DNA of 64,000 nt. Origin: Parasediminibacterium sp046546515. Lineage in GTDB: Bacteria > Bacteroidota > Bacteroidia > Chitinophagales > Chitinophagaceae. Below, in pieces: positions 9,811 through 17,389 of this stretch (position 1 is the stretch's first letter; every line of letters starts with the position of its first letter). A program made the translations under genes and the position numbers. The stretch is from assembly GCF_046546515.1 (NCBI RefSeq), contig NZ_JBKHKJ010000003.1, positions 193,737-257,736 on the forward strand. Direction: 5' to 3'. The notes beneath the pieces were generated by a model. It was not told the origin of the DNA, made no database searches, and worked only from the letters and a program-made list of their open reading frames with translations.

Positions 9811-9933
9811 AACCACAAGGAACACTAGGGTTTACACAAAGAACACAAGGAAATTCAGTAGTTTGCTCACTAAAATGACAAGAATGTTCTACTTAAAGGA
9901 CACAAAGACTATGCAAACACCTTCCCTTTTAGA
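9811..9933. repeat. Degenerate copy of dispersed CACAAAG/CACGAAG-rich element
   Basis: AACCACAAGGAACACTAGGG, then ACACAAAGAACACAAGG and later GGACACAAAGAC, resemble one arm of the MITE-like elements at 47516-47710 and 61042-61245. It occupies most of the 5' region upstream of the gene starting at 9797. The copy is too degenerate to define its ends. Confidence 0.35.
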
Positions 9934-10031
9934 AAAAAAACAATTATATAGTGGGGGAAACAGCTAGGTCTCCGACTATCTCTAATTAGCGTAAAATTTT
10001 TATCCACTTCTTACAAGAATTGCAGTCTGCC

Positions 10032-11744
10032 TTATTCAACCTTTACTACTTTACCGGGCTTCGATACACCCGCCTCATTAAATACATCAACTGTAAACCA
10101 ATAGCTATTGTTCGTATTTAAAGAACGTATATCCAGTGCAGTTTTCCCATTTACTATATAATTGCTGTATAGTTTATCACTAGCTATTCCATAACGCACA
10201 TTATAACCAGTTGCCCCATCCACTTTTTCCCAAGACAGTTTAACTCTATGCTTGTCTTCTGGTTGCCTGATTATTGTAAAATCCGTAAATGCTTTTGGCA
10301 AAGGGGCATTTGCTTTGCCAAATACCCGAAGCCCTGAAATAGCAAACTTTCCATCGGGTGTTGCAATATTCATTACCCTTATGTATGCAGCCTTTATTGG
10401 CTTTTGCAACTGGAAATATGGGTGAGTTCGATCTTCATTGATTGTTGATTGATCAATAACTGTATGCCAGTTTTGCTTGTCATTTGAATACTCCACCACA
10501 TATTGGTAGCCAGCTTGTACTTCAGGTCTGCCAAGCGTTTTTGTGTCTTGCTCCGCAAAATTTATTTGCATTGCGTTGATGGTAGGCTTGCCTTGTAAAT
10601 CTACCATCAGCCACTCGCCCTTATTGCCAGTAGAAGCACTCCAATAGGTTTTAATATCCTCATCTACAGAAAATATAGGTTTGTATTTAACGGTATCTAA
10701 AGTAGAAGAAACGGTAACAGGCTTGTTGTAGGATAATAGCATCCACCCTTTGAACAATGCCTCCACATTGTCTATTTTTTTATCTGGGATAAGAAAAGGG
10801 TAATCGCCAAAACCTGTGAACACTTGCATGATACCATCCTTGTCAAACCCTGCGGGGAAAAGCCCAAGCCGCCTCTCGAATATATGTTTCACACTAATAA
10901 CCATGGTCGAAACATGCCAGTAATTGCCGTATTTGTCCTGGAAAGTATTGCTATGACCCGCCCCGGCAATAAAACCACTAGGCTTATAAGAAAATGGGTT
11001 ATGCGTTGCATAAGTAAAGGGGCCTAAAGGGTTAGTTGATTCATACACGCCATCTGCATAGCTTTTATATTGTGTGCCAGGGGCTGCATATTGAAGGTAA
11101 TATTTACCATCGTGCTTATTTATCCATGAGCCTTCCATATAAGGGTTCCCGTTGCCCGTGTTTTCGTTGCCACCATGTTCAAACCCATGCTCCTTTGCAT
11201 TGGAATAAATGGTGGGTATTGGGGTACCAATAAAAGAGAAGCCATTGTTATAATCTATCTCCACGGCTTTGAGCGGTTCTTTGCTGGAAGACCCGTAATA
11301 GAGATAAAGCCGTTTGTCATCGTCCAGAAACAGGCAAGGATCTATTACATGTATGGGTATTTGGCCACATTTCACCCAATTACCCAATACAGGGTCGCTG
11401 GTTTTATAAATGGTGCTGCCAGAAGCCAAAAAGTATAATTCATCCCCAATCACAACGGCAGTAGGGGCATAAGCCTCCCAAGGCAGGGTATTATTGGTTA
11501 AAAATTGCCAACTTTTCAAATCGTCTGATGCCCAGTAACCTCCCGATTTAGAAGCAAAAAGAAAATACTTGTTTTTAAAAAGTACAATCGTTGGGTCTGC
11601 CGCTTCTCTTCGTGATGGTGTATCTGGCCTAAAGCGGTAGCTAATATCCATTGGGTTGCAATAGGTATCCGGCTTTTTTAGTGCCTGTGCCTTCGATTGA
11701 AGGGCAGTGGCTATACATATAACCAGCAAAATAACTCTCAGCAT
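10032..11744 (-). CDS. GH43-family glycosidase with F5/8C and fibronectin III domains
   Basis: A 570-residue secreted glycosidase predicted to act on arabinose-, xylose- or galactose-containing side chains. After a signal peptide (cleavage near SKAQ) a five-bladed propeller carries the GH43 residues: Asp50 (READPTIV), Asp135 (HVIDPCLF) and Glu204 (PYMEGSWI), matching base, pKa modulator and acid. Residues about 335-475 form an F5/8-type C (galactose-binding-like) domain, including GEWLMVDLQGKPTINAMQI. The last ~90 residues resemble an FN3 domain (VKLSWEKVDGATGYNVRYG). An upstream in-frame TTG gives two extra residues, but the ATG at 11744 is preferred. It is followed on the minus strand by the esterase gene and preceded by the sialate O-acetylesterase-like gene with a 75-bp gap, consistent with one operon. 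The linkage is unknown. Confidence 0.88.
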   Translation of the reverse strand: MLRVILLVICIATALQSKAQALKKPDTYCNPMDISYRFRPDTPSRREAADPTIVLFKNKYFLFASKSGGYWASDDLKSWQFLTNNTLPWEAYAPTAVVIGDELYFLASGSTIYKTSDPVLGNWVKCGQIPIHVIDPCLFLDDDKRLYLYYGSSSKEPLKAVEIDYNNGFSFIGTPIPTIYSNAKEHGFEHGGNENTGNGNPYMEGSWINKHDGKYYLQYAAPGTQYKSYADGVYESTNPLGPFTYATHNPFSYKPSGFIAGAGHSNTFQDKYGNYWHVSTMVISVKHIFERRLGLFPAGFDKDGIMQVFTGFGDYPFLIPDKKIDNVEALFKGWMLLSYNKPVTVSSTLDTVKYKPIFSVDEDIKTYWSASTGNKGEWLMVDLQGKPTINAMQINFAEQDTKTLGRPEVQAGYQYVVEYSNDKQNWHTVIDQSTINEDRTHPYFQLQKPIKAAYIRVMNIATPDGKFAISGLRVFGKANAPLPKAFTDFTIIRQPEDKHRVKLSWEKVDGATGYNVRYGIASDKLYSNYIVNGKTALDIRSLNTNNSYWFTVDVFNEAGVSKPGKVVKVE

Positions 11745-11819
11745 TAGCAATATCTTTTTTATATCAAATAATTTTTAGGGTAGTTGGGGTTTGATAACCA
11801 TGCACTCTAACCCACGCCC

Positions 11820-13346
11820 TTATTTAGCTACATCAGTCCTAAAAGGGCTAGCGGGCAAACCTTCTTCGTTGTACAAATTAACCTGTGGGCATAATCTCCA
11901 GCCCAGCCTTACCGCTTCGGGTTTATTGATGCCTTCGGCTGAAACAATTACTTTGTTGCCCTTGATAACTGCCTTGGCCGGCACAAATTTTTTGTCGGAC
12001 TCAGCAATTACAAAATCTTTCAAGTCGCCGTCTTTAGCTGTCAATCCTTTGCCAATATGGGTAAAACTTATCTCTATAGTATTCCCCACCACTTTCATTG
12101 ATTGGTAAATAGGGCCCATAAACTCTATCTTTTCTTTGTAAACCAACCCCTGTGCTGCCAATGCCAAACGCTCGCCCACGGGTTGCTTGTTGCCAGGGTG
12201 CACGTCCAACGTATCATCCGCATCGTTAATCACCGTCATGGAAGTATTGGGCAATTTCTGATAAGTAAGTAATTGTGCTTCCCTCAATTCGGGCTGGTGA
12301 CCCTTCCATCCTGGTATCTGCACAATCATAAAAGGAAAATCGCCAATGCCCCACAAGCTCCTCCAATTGTTAATCATGGTAGGCAATAAAGTGCGGTATT
12401 GAATGCCTTGACCTCCATTTGCTTCGCCTTGGTACCACACTGCACCCTTGATGGCATAAGGTGCCAAGGGTAAAATCATGGTATTGTACAAGCCACTAGG
12501 GCCACCTCTTTCAGCAGGGGTAAGTGGTGCAGCAGGTTTACGTGGCATTTCTTTTTTATCCACTACAGCCGTGGCAGAATCGGCACTGTACTTTGCCATT
12601 GTTTTTTCAATATTTTCTTTGTATTTAGCCAGCTTACTGGGGAATTCTGCAAGGGCTTTGTAATAATTATCCAATATTGGCTTTAAGGTAGGGTTGGCTT
12701 CTAAAGAGTCTTTGCTAATCCAATTCTGGCAAGCAGTACCCCCGTAGGAAGAATTGATAATACCAATGGGGATTTTGATTTTCTTTTGTAATTCCCTAGC
12801 AAACAAGTAAGCCACGGCAGAAAAATCCTTAACCGTGGTAGTGTCGCAAACAAACCATTTGCCACCCGCATCAGCAATAGGCGCAGGAATATCCTCGCTC
12901 TTTTTCAAGGGAACTCTATATTGGCGAATGAGAGGATAGTTAGCCGCATCGGCAATCACCTCGCTCACTTTCGGATAATTGCCAATAGCCCTGATAGATC
13001 GTACCGGGAAACCCATATTGCTTTGCCCACTGCACAAAAACACATCGCCCACTAAAATATTCTTAACAGAAACGGTATTGCTACCAGCAATGGTCATGGT
13101 AAAAGGCCCTCCTTCTTTTAGGGGTTTTAGTTTAATCATCCACTTGCCATTGGCAGTTACCACAGTTTGCTTTTGCCCGGCAAATTCTACCGTAACTGTT
13201 TCGCCATCGCTGGCAGTGCCCCAAACCGGTACTGCAACACCCCGCTGCAACACCATATTGTCGGTAAAAAGGCTATTGGGCTTTACAGTAGCAAACGCCC
13301 CGCTACAAGAAAAAAGGGCAATAGCCGCAAAAAGTAATTGTTTCAT
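11820..13346 (-). CDS. Sialate O-acetylesterase-like SGNH carbohydrate esterase
   Basis: A 508-residue secreted SGNH hydrolase, annotated in related genomes as sialate O-acetylesterase, but in this context more likely removing acetyl groups from plant polysaccharide. The signal peptide ends near GAFA. An N-terminal Ig-like domain (about 25-98) precedes the catalytic domain. The nucleophile lies in FLCSGQSNMGFP (Ser109), a second block is VWYQGEANGG (about 305), and DDTLDVHPGNK supplies the Asp/His pair. A C-terminal beta domain (about 420-500) follows. All blocks are intact. It lies 96 bp upstream of the CE12-type gene's stop codon on the same strand. The family call is strong; the sialate specificity implied by the family name is not supported by the neighbourhood. 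Confidence 0.88.
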   Translation of the reverse strand: MKQLLFAAIALFSCSGAFATVKPNSLFTDNMVLQRGVAVPVWGTASDGETVTVEFAGQKQTVVTANGKWMIKLKPLKEGGPFTMTIAGSNTVSVKNILVGDVFLCSGQSNMGFPVRSIRAIGNYPKVSEVIADAANYPLIRQYRVPLKKSEDIPAPIADAGGKWFVCDTTTVKDFSAVAYLFARELQKKIKIPIGIINSSYGGTACQNWISKDSLEANPTLKPILDNYYKALAEFPSKLAKYKENIEKTMAKYSADSATAVVDKKEMPRKPAAPLTPAERGGPSGLYNTMILPLAPYAIKGAVWYQGEANGGQGIQYRTLLPTMINNWRSLWGIGDFPFMIVQIPGWKGHQPELREAQLLTYQKLPNTSMTVINDADDTLDVHPGNKQPVGERLALAAQGLVYKEKIEFMGPIYQSMKVVGNTIEISFTHIGKGLTAKDGDLKDFVIAESDKKFVPAKAVIKGNKVIVSAEGINKPEAVRLGWRLCPQVNLYNEEGLPASPFRTDVAK

Positions 13347-13442
13347 AATTGTATATTTTAGACCCTTGATTAAATGATTTGACTGATTCTAATTACTAAA
13401 CACATGACTGCAAAGGCTTTTATCAACATCATTTCCCAAACC

Positions 13443-14279
13443 TTATTCTTTTTCTTTTAAGTATTTATTCAACTTACAATGCTTCAGGTTTTGAATGCTT
13501 TTTGCTACCAAGGAAGCATTTAAAGTGGCACCAGCCATGGTGGTATGTGTATGATCTTTGGCTATATGGTATTTTTCAGTAACCGCAGCTTGACCCTCGG
13601 CATCATATACATCGGCAATCATGTTGTTTAAATCAATCGAAGGCACTTTTTCTTCTGCCGCTACCTGCAATGCCCAGCCTGCAAAACCCATCTCACCTCT
13701 TAGTAGCTTGCCATCTTTCCATTCATTTTTGGGTATGGACGAGCAAACAATAACCGTTACACCCTTCTCTTTTGCTAGCTTAATAAAACGTCGCATGTAC
13801 CATCCAAAGCTGTGCACGGTTTCGTTTTGCTTGGTTACCGCATTGTATATCTTCAAACTATCTTCCCCTATCCCTTTTAAAGTGCCCCTTGCCCTTAAGC
13901 TGTCTGCAACAGCCCCTTGGTCGTTCAAGCCAAACTGTATTATCAAGTAATCGCCTTTTGCCAAATGGGTATACACCGTATCCCACATACCTCGCTTGTT
14001 TAATTTTTTGTCCCAAATGCCTCCTGTTTGAAAAGTCCTGGTACTGGTGCCGCCCTGCGCATAATTGCGGATAGATATCCTGTTTGTGTCAAAAAAAGTA
14101 GGCAGGAACTTGCCCCATCCCCACAAACCATTGCTCCCCGAACCATCATCCACGGTGGAGTCGCCAATTAGCCAAAGGGTAGGTTTCTTTTTTTCTTTTT
14201 GTATAAATGCAAATGCCGAAACGGCCAAAACCATACAGAGTGCTATTTTAAAAGTATGCTTCCTTGTTATACTTTTCAT
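13443..14279 (-). CDS. CE12-type rhamnogalacturonan acetylesterase (SGNH)
   Basis: A secreted SGNH/GDSL esterase predicted to deacetylate rhamnogalacturonan-type pectin in the periplasm. From ATG 14279 the protein has 278 residues with a signal peptide (hydrophobic about 11-26). Block I is LWLIGDSTVDDG with nucleophile Ser41, block II is AQGGTSTRTF, block III is IIQFGLNDQG, and the C-terminal Asp/His block is KDHTHTTMAG. All catalytic blocks are present and the size fits CE12. The frame can be extended upstream to an ATG at 14291 and to a TTG at 14342, but the 14279 start places the signal peptide at the N terminus. The 14467-14823 minisatellite lies ~190 bp upstream. This gene is one of the main reasons to propose a pectic substrate for the locus. 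Confidence 0.88.
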   Translation of the reverse strand: MKSITRKHTFKIALCMVLAVSAFAFIQKEKKKPTLWLIGDSTVDDGSGSNGLWGWGKFLPTFFDTNRISIRNYAQGGTSTRTFQTGGIWDKKLNKRGMWDTVYTHLAKGDYLIIQFGLNDQGAVADSLRARGTLKGIGEDSLKIYNAVTKQNETVHSFGWYMRRFIKLAKEKGVTVIVCSSIPKNEWKDGKLLRGEMGFAGWALQVAAEEKVPSIDLNNMIADVYDAEGQAAVTEKYHIAKDHTHTTMAGATLNASLVAKSIQNLKHCKLNKYLKEKE

Positions 14280-14466
14280 ATTGATGGCCATGCCAATGAT
14301 TAAATGATTAAAGTGGTAAAATAAAATGCCCGTTAACTCCAACGTTTTATAAAATGATCACCGCAGGCCTTTCCATGACGAAACTTATCCCAAATGTGCC
14401 TGGTACAATTTAAAAAAATGACTACCCTTTTCAGGACTTGCTTGTTGCAAACCACATTAAGTACAG

Positions 14467-14823
14467 TTCTTTAGTACAGCCGTTCCGTTCTAGCGTACGG
14501 TTCTTCCGTTCTTTAGTACAGTCGTTCTGTTATAGTGTACGGTTGTTCCGTTCTTTGGTACAGCCGTTCCGTTCTAGTGTACGGTTCCTCCGTTCTTTGG
14601 TACGGCCGTTCTGTTCCTTCCAACGGTTGTTCCGTTCCTTCCAACGGTTCTTCCGTTCTCTCCAACGGTTCTTCCGTTCTCACCAACGGTTCTTCCGTTC
14701 CTTCCAACGGTTCTTCCGTTCTCTCCAACGGTTGTTCCATTCCCTCTAACGGTTCTTCCGTTCTCGCCACCGGTTCTTCCGTTCTCTCCAACGGTTGTTC
14801 CGTTGTCTCCAACGATTGCTCCG
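14467..14823. repeat. 21-bp minisatellite, 17 units
   Basis: Seventeen back-to-back 21-bp units end almost exactly where the next unit begins. There are two unit types. An older block of seven alternates TTCTTTAGTACAGCCGTTCC-like and TTCTAGCGTACGGTTCTTCC-like units. A younger block of ten is close to TTCTCTCCAACGGTTCTTCC. Because 21 is divisible by three, the array is open in several frames and on the minus strand reads as a heptapeptide TEEPLER-like repeat. That frame starts only with TTG and has no signal or domain, so I treat it as non-coding DNA. It fills the gap between the CE12 gene and the 768-residue gene. Confidence 0.93.
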
Positions 14824-14852
14824 TTCTTTGTCTATGTTCCGTTCAGCAAACC

Positions 14853-17159
14853 CTATTTTTTCAGTATGATAGTCGTGGTTTCGCCGGGCTTCAATTGTAT
14901 CCGCTTTAAATCACGCACCTTATTCTCCCCCATCACCTGCTTTGCGGCTTTGCTGGTTTCTTCCATTATCGAAATACTCGCATCTAATGGCGTGGTATTG
15001 GTTACGGATACAACCAACTCCTCTTTTGTATCTTTCACGATGTTGGTAGCCACATTGTCAAAAGCCACTACCAAACCCTTGTCTTTCTGTATATATATGC
15101 CCGGCACTTCAATGGTGGTAAGCATCAACGAGGTTTCAGCCCATGTGGAAAGCGGCAACACATAGCCAATGTTTTCAACGCCCTCCCAATCGCCAAGGTT
15201 TATCCTTTCGCTAACATAGCCGTTAGTAGCGTTTCCGAGAGGCTTTTTAGGGTGAGGCAAATATTGGGTGATGTTATGAGCAATGTCCTGCAATAAATCT
15301 AAGTAAAATGGGTTGCCCGTATAACGGAACAGCTTTAGCAGCCCCACCCCCGAAGCCGTGCATAAGCCGGGCGATGCATGTTTGTTTTGCGTGTTGGCAT
15401 ACACCGTGCCAGCAGAATGGATGCTAGCCCTGCCATAAGCCGAGGTATCGGGAAAATGATAATTGTACCCAACCACCCATGTGGCCAATTGTTTGGCGGC
15501 ATCCTCGGCAATGGGCAGCCATTTGCCATCGCCTGAAACTTCGTAAAGTGATACATAGCTTTCCAGCAAGCCTGCGATTGATTCAGAATCAAAATTCTGC
15601 ACTGCATCGCCGGGGCCACCGCAGCTAATGCCTTTTTGGATAAAATTGGTATTGTAATAATCTGCAATAGCCATGGCCGTTTGCAAATATTTGGGTTCTT
15701 GGTAATATGCCGAGGCCAATGCCAATGCAGCAGGCACAATGCCCCCACTGCTGGAGCCTCCCACTACAATATCCCCCGTTTGGCTATCTACAAACTGCCC
15801 TATCTGGTGGTATTTGTCCCATAATTTCACAAAAACATCGCATACTTTTTTATTGCCATCGCTCCAAGATTGTTTTACGGGGATGCCCATTTTATCCATC
15901 AGCATAAATTGCTTGGTAATATACCAAACCGCATCGCCGCTCTTGCGGATGAGGTGCCAGTTTTTGGTATGGGGTTTCCTAATGTCGCCGCCCAGCCATT
16001 CTGTGCCTTTTCTGCCCGCATCGTAGTAAAATCCAGAGGGACTAATGCCATTGGGGAACAGCCAGTCGAAATTGCGCAATACATTTTCCTGTGTTTGCTT
16101 ATTGCCCGCAAACAAGAGTGGATAGGTGCTAATCATGCCGCCTGTCCAGCCAATCTGCCAGTCCTGCAGGAAGTTTTCGCGAAAGCCAACAGAATAATAA
16201 CCATATTGGGGAACAAAGTTCTTTTCATTAAATTTTTGCTCTAGCACTCCCATGCAGGCAGAATAAGGCAAGGCATTGGCCAGGAGGTTAGTGCCCGAGA
16301 AATCTTTTCTTATGGCTGCATACTTGTCAAAAATAGCCGTTGTTACGGGGGCTTTAAAGCCGTATAGCCTAAAAGTGATGGTTACTTCATCGCCAGTTTT
16401 AAAGTCTTTGGGCATATCCCAGCTTGGGTAGTGGGCATCGTTTTGCTTGTATAGATACTGTTCCCGCACAATGGGGGAAGTGATGGACAAAGTTGCTTTT
16501 TCCCTGTTCCTGCTCTCTGCAATGTCCATCCCATAATCGCCCAGGCTGTTGCCTTGTTTGGTCAATAGCCAAATGCCCGTTTTTGCAGTATCTGAAATAA
16601 AACCAATACTCGGCACAGCCATATCGCCACTGCGCTCCTGTATCCTAGAAACAGCGCCATTGCCGTTTAGTTTTGGCACATCGGTGAGTATAATGGGCTT
16701 GTCTATGCCAATATCCTGCACTTCATACAACTTAGGGGAGTAACGCAGCCTCCGCCACTCGTAGCGGTTGCCATTATAAGCGGCTGAAGGGAGCAGCACA
16801 TAATTTTTCTCGCTCCATTTATCAAAATCAATGTCAACGGATACACTTGCCACATCCACATGGCCACTTGTACACTTAAACGTTACATTGTATTCAACAG
16901 CATCTGGCTTATCCAAAACGAAGTTTGCAAGGGTGCTTACCTCCCACTTTGATTGCTGGAAAACCTGTTGCTGCTTTGCACCGCCTAGGGGGAATTTATT
17001 TTGGTTAATGAGTAAATTGTATTGTTCCTTGTTGTATTGATTTATCCTAGCGGATATATGCCCATTGCTGGAAGCCAACCAATTGCTGATGGGCAAGGGT
17101 ATTTGTGCCGATAAGTATTGGGCGGAAAGTACATAAAAAGCAAACAATAATTTTTTCAT
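14853..17159 (-). CDS. Secreted (alpha/alpha)-toroid glycosidase-like protein, family unassigned
   Basis: I do not recognise a defined family. The 768-residue product has a signal peptide (cleavage near YLSAQ) and a beta-rich N-terminal half (about 25-290). A helical region (about 320-680) rich in aromatic and Gly motifs follows, such as DWQIGWTGGMISTYPLLFAG, and repeats the hairpin pattern of six-hairpin toroid enzymes (GVGLLKLFRYTGNPFYLDLL is typical). A C-terminal beta domain (about 690-768) closes the protein. The FDSESIAGLLESYVSLYEVS segment has acidic residues that could be catalytic. Its setting between lyases and acetylesterases argues for a glycan-degrading role, glycosidase or lyase. 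It lies 230 bp downstream of the first lyase-like gene, with a palindromic repeat in the gap. Confidence 0.6.
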   Translation of the reverse strand: MKKLLFAFYVLSAQYLSAQIPLPISNWLASSNGHISARINQYNKEQYNLLINQNKFPLGGAKQQQVFQQSKWEVSTLANFVLDKPDAVEYNVTFKCTSGHVDVASVSVDIDFDKWSEKNYVLLPSAAYNGNRYEWRRLRYSPKLYEVQDIGIDKPIILTDVPKLNGNGAVSRIQERSGDMAVPSIGFISDTAKTGIWLLTKQGNSLGDYGMDIAESRNREKATLSITSPIVREQYLYKQNDAHYPSWDMPKDFKTGDEVTITFRLYGFKAPVTTAIFDKYAAIRKDFSGTNLLANALPYSACMGVLEQKFNEKNFVPQYGYYSVGFRENFLQDWQIGWTGGMISTYPLLFAGNKQTQENVLRNFDWLFPNGISPSGFYYDAGRKGTEWLGGDIRKPHTKNWHLIRKSGDAVWYITKQFMLMDKMGIPVKQSWSDGNKKVCDVFVKLWDKYHQIGQFVDSQTGDIVVGGSSSGGIVPAALALASAYYQEPKYLQTAMAIADYYNTNFIQKGISCGGPGDAVQNFDSESIAGLLESYVSLYEVSGDGKWLPIAEDAAKQLATWVVGYNYHFPDTSAYGRASIHSAGTVYANTQNKHASPGLCTASGVGLLKLFRYTGNPFYLDLLQDIAHNITQYLPHPKKPLGNATNGYVSERINLGDWEGVENIGYVLPLSTWAETSLMLTTIEVPGIYIQKDKGLVVAFDNVATNIVKDTKEELVVSVTNTTPLDASISIMEETSKAAKQVMGENKVRDLKRIQLKPGETTTIILKK

Positions 17160-17217
17160 ATTTATATTTATAAAACGTATACATCATTAAATCATCATAC
17201 CCATTCGCTTTCTGCAT

Positions 17218-17339
17218 CCCCGTCATTTCGAGGCACGAGAAATCTAATTGTAATAATCTTGCATCAATTTCCCGAAAGCTTAAAGCTTTCGGGAAATTTA
17301 ATACCCGGTTAGATTTCTCCTATCGTCGAAATGACGGGG
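17218..17339. repeat. 122-bp palindromic MITE/REP-like element
   Basis: The ends are a perfect inverted repeat, CCCCGTCATTTCGA (17218-17231) and TCGAAATGACGGGG (17326-17339). Subterminal GAGAAATCTAA and TTAGATTTCTC also pair. The centre (17266-17298) is a 16-bp perfect stem built on TTTCCCGAAAGCTT. GTCATTTCGA...GAGAAATCT elements are, from memory, common dispersed intergenic repeats in Bacteroidota. Located between two minus-strand genes, it could also act as a terminator for the lyase gene ending at 17390. Confidence 0.85.
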
Positions 17340-17389
17340 AGGGGGTGGCTTAACCGAACTAACCTCTATCGAAAACTAGGATAAAATTG

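Noticed and set aside
9728..9967. 79-codon plus-strand frame
   Set aside because: Crosses the antisense start of the esterase gene and a degenerate repeat; no protein features.
14513..14812. 99-codon minus-strand frame encoding TEEPLER heptads
   Set aside because: Begins with TTG, contains only the 21-bp repeat translated, and other frames of the array are also open; kept as a repeat.
14467..14823. Possible CRISPR array
   Set aside because: Units are contiguous 21-mers with no unique spacers and no cas genes nearby.
17218..17339. Possible transposon with a coding gene
   Set aside because: Only 122 bp, fully palindromic, no open frame of note; treated as a MITE/REP-like repeat.
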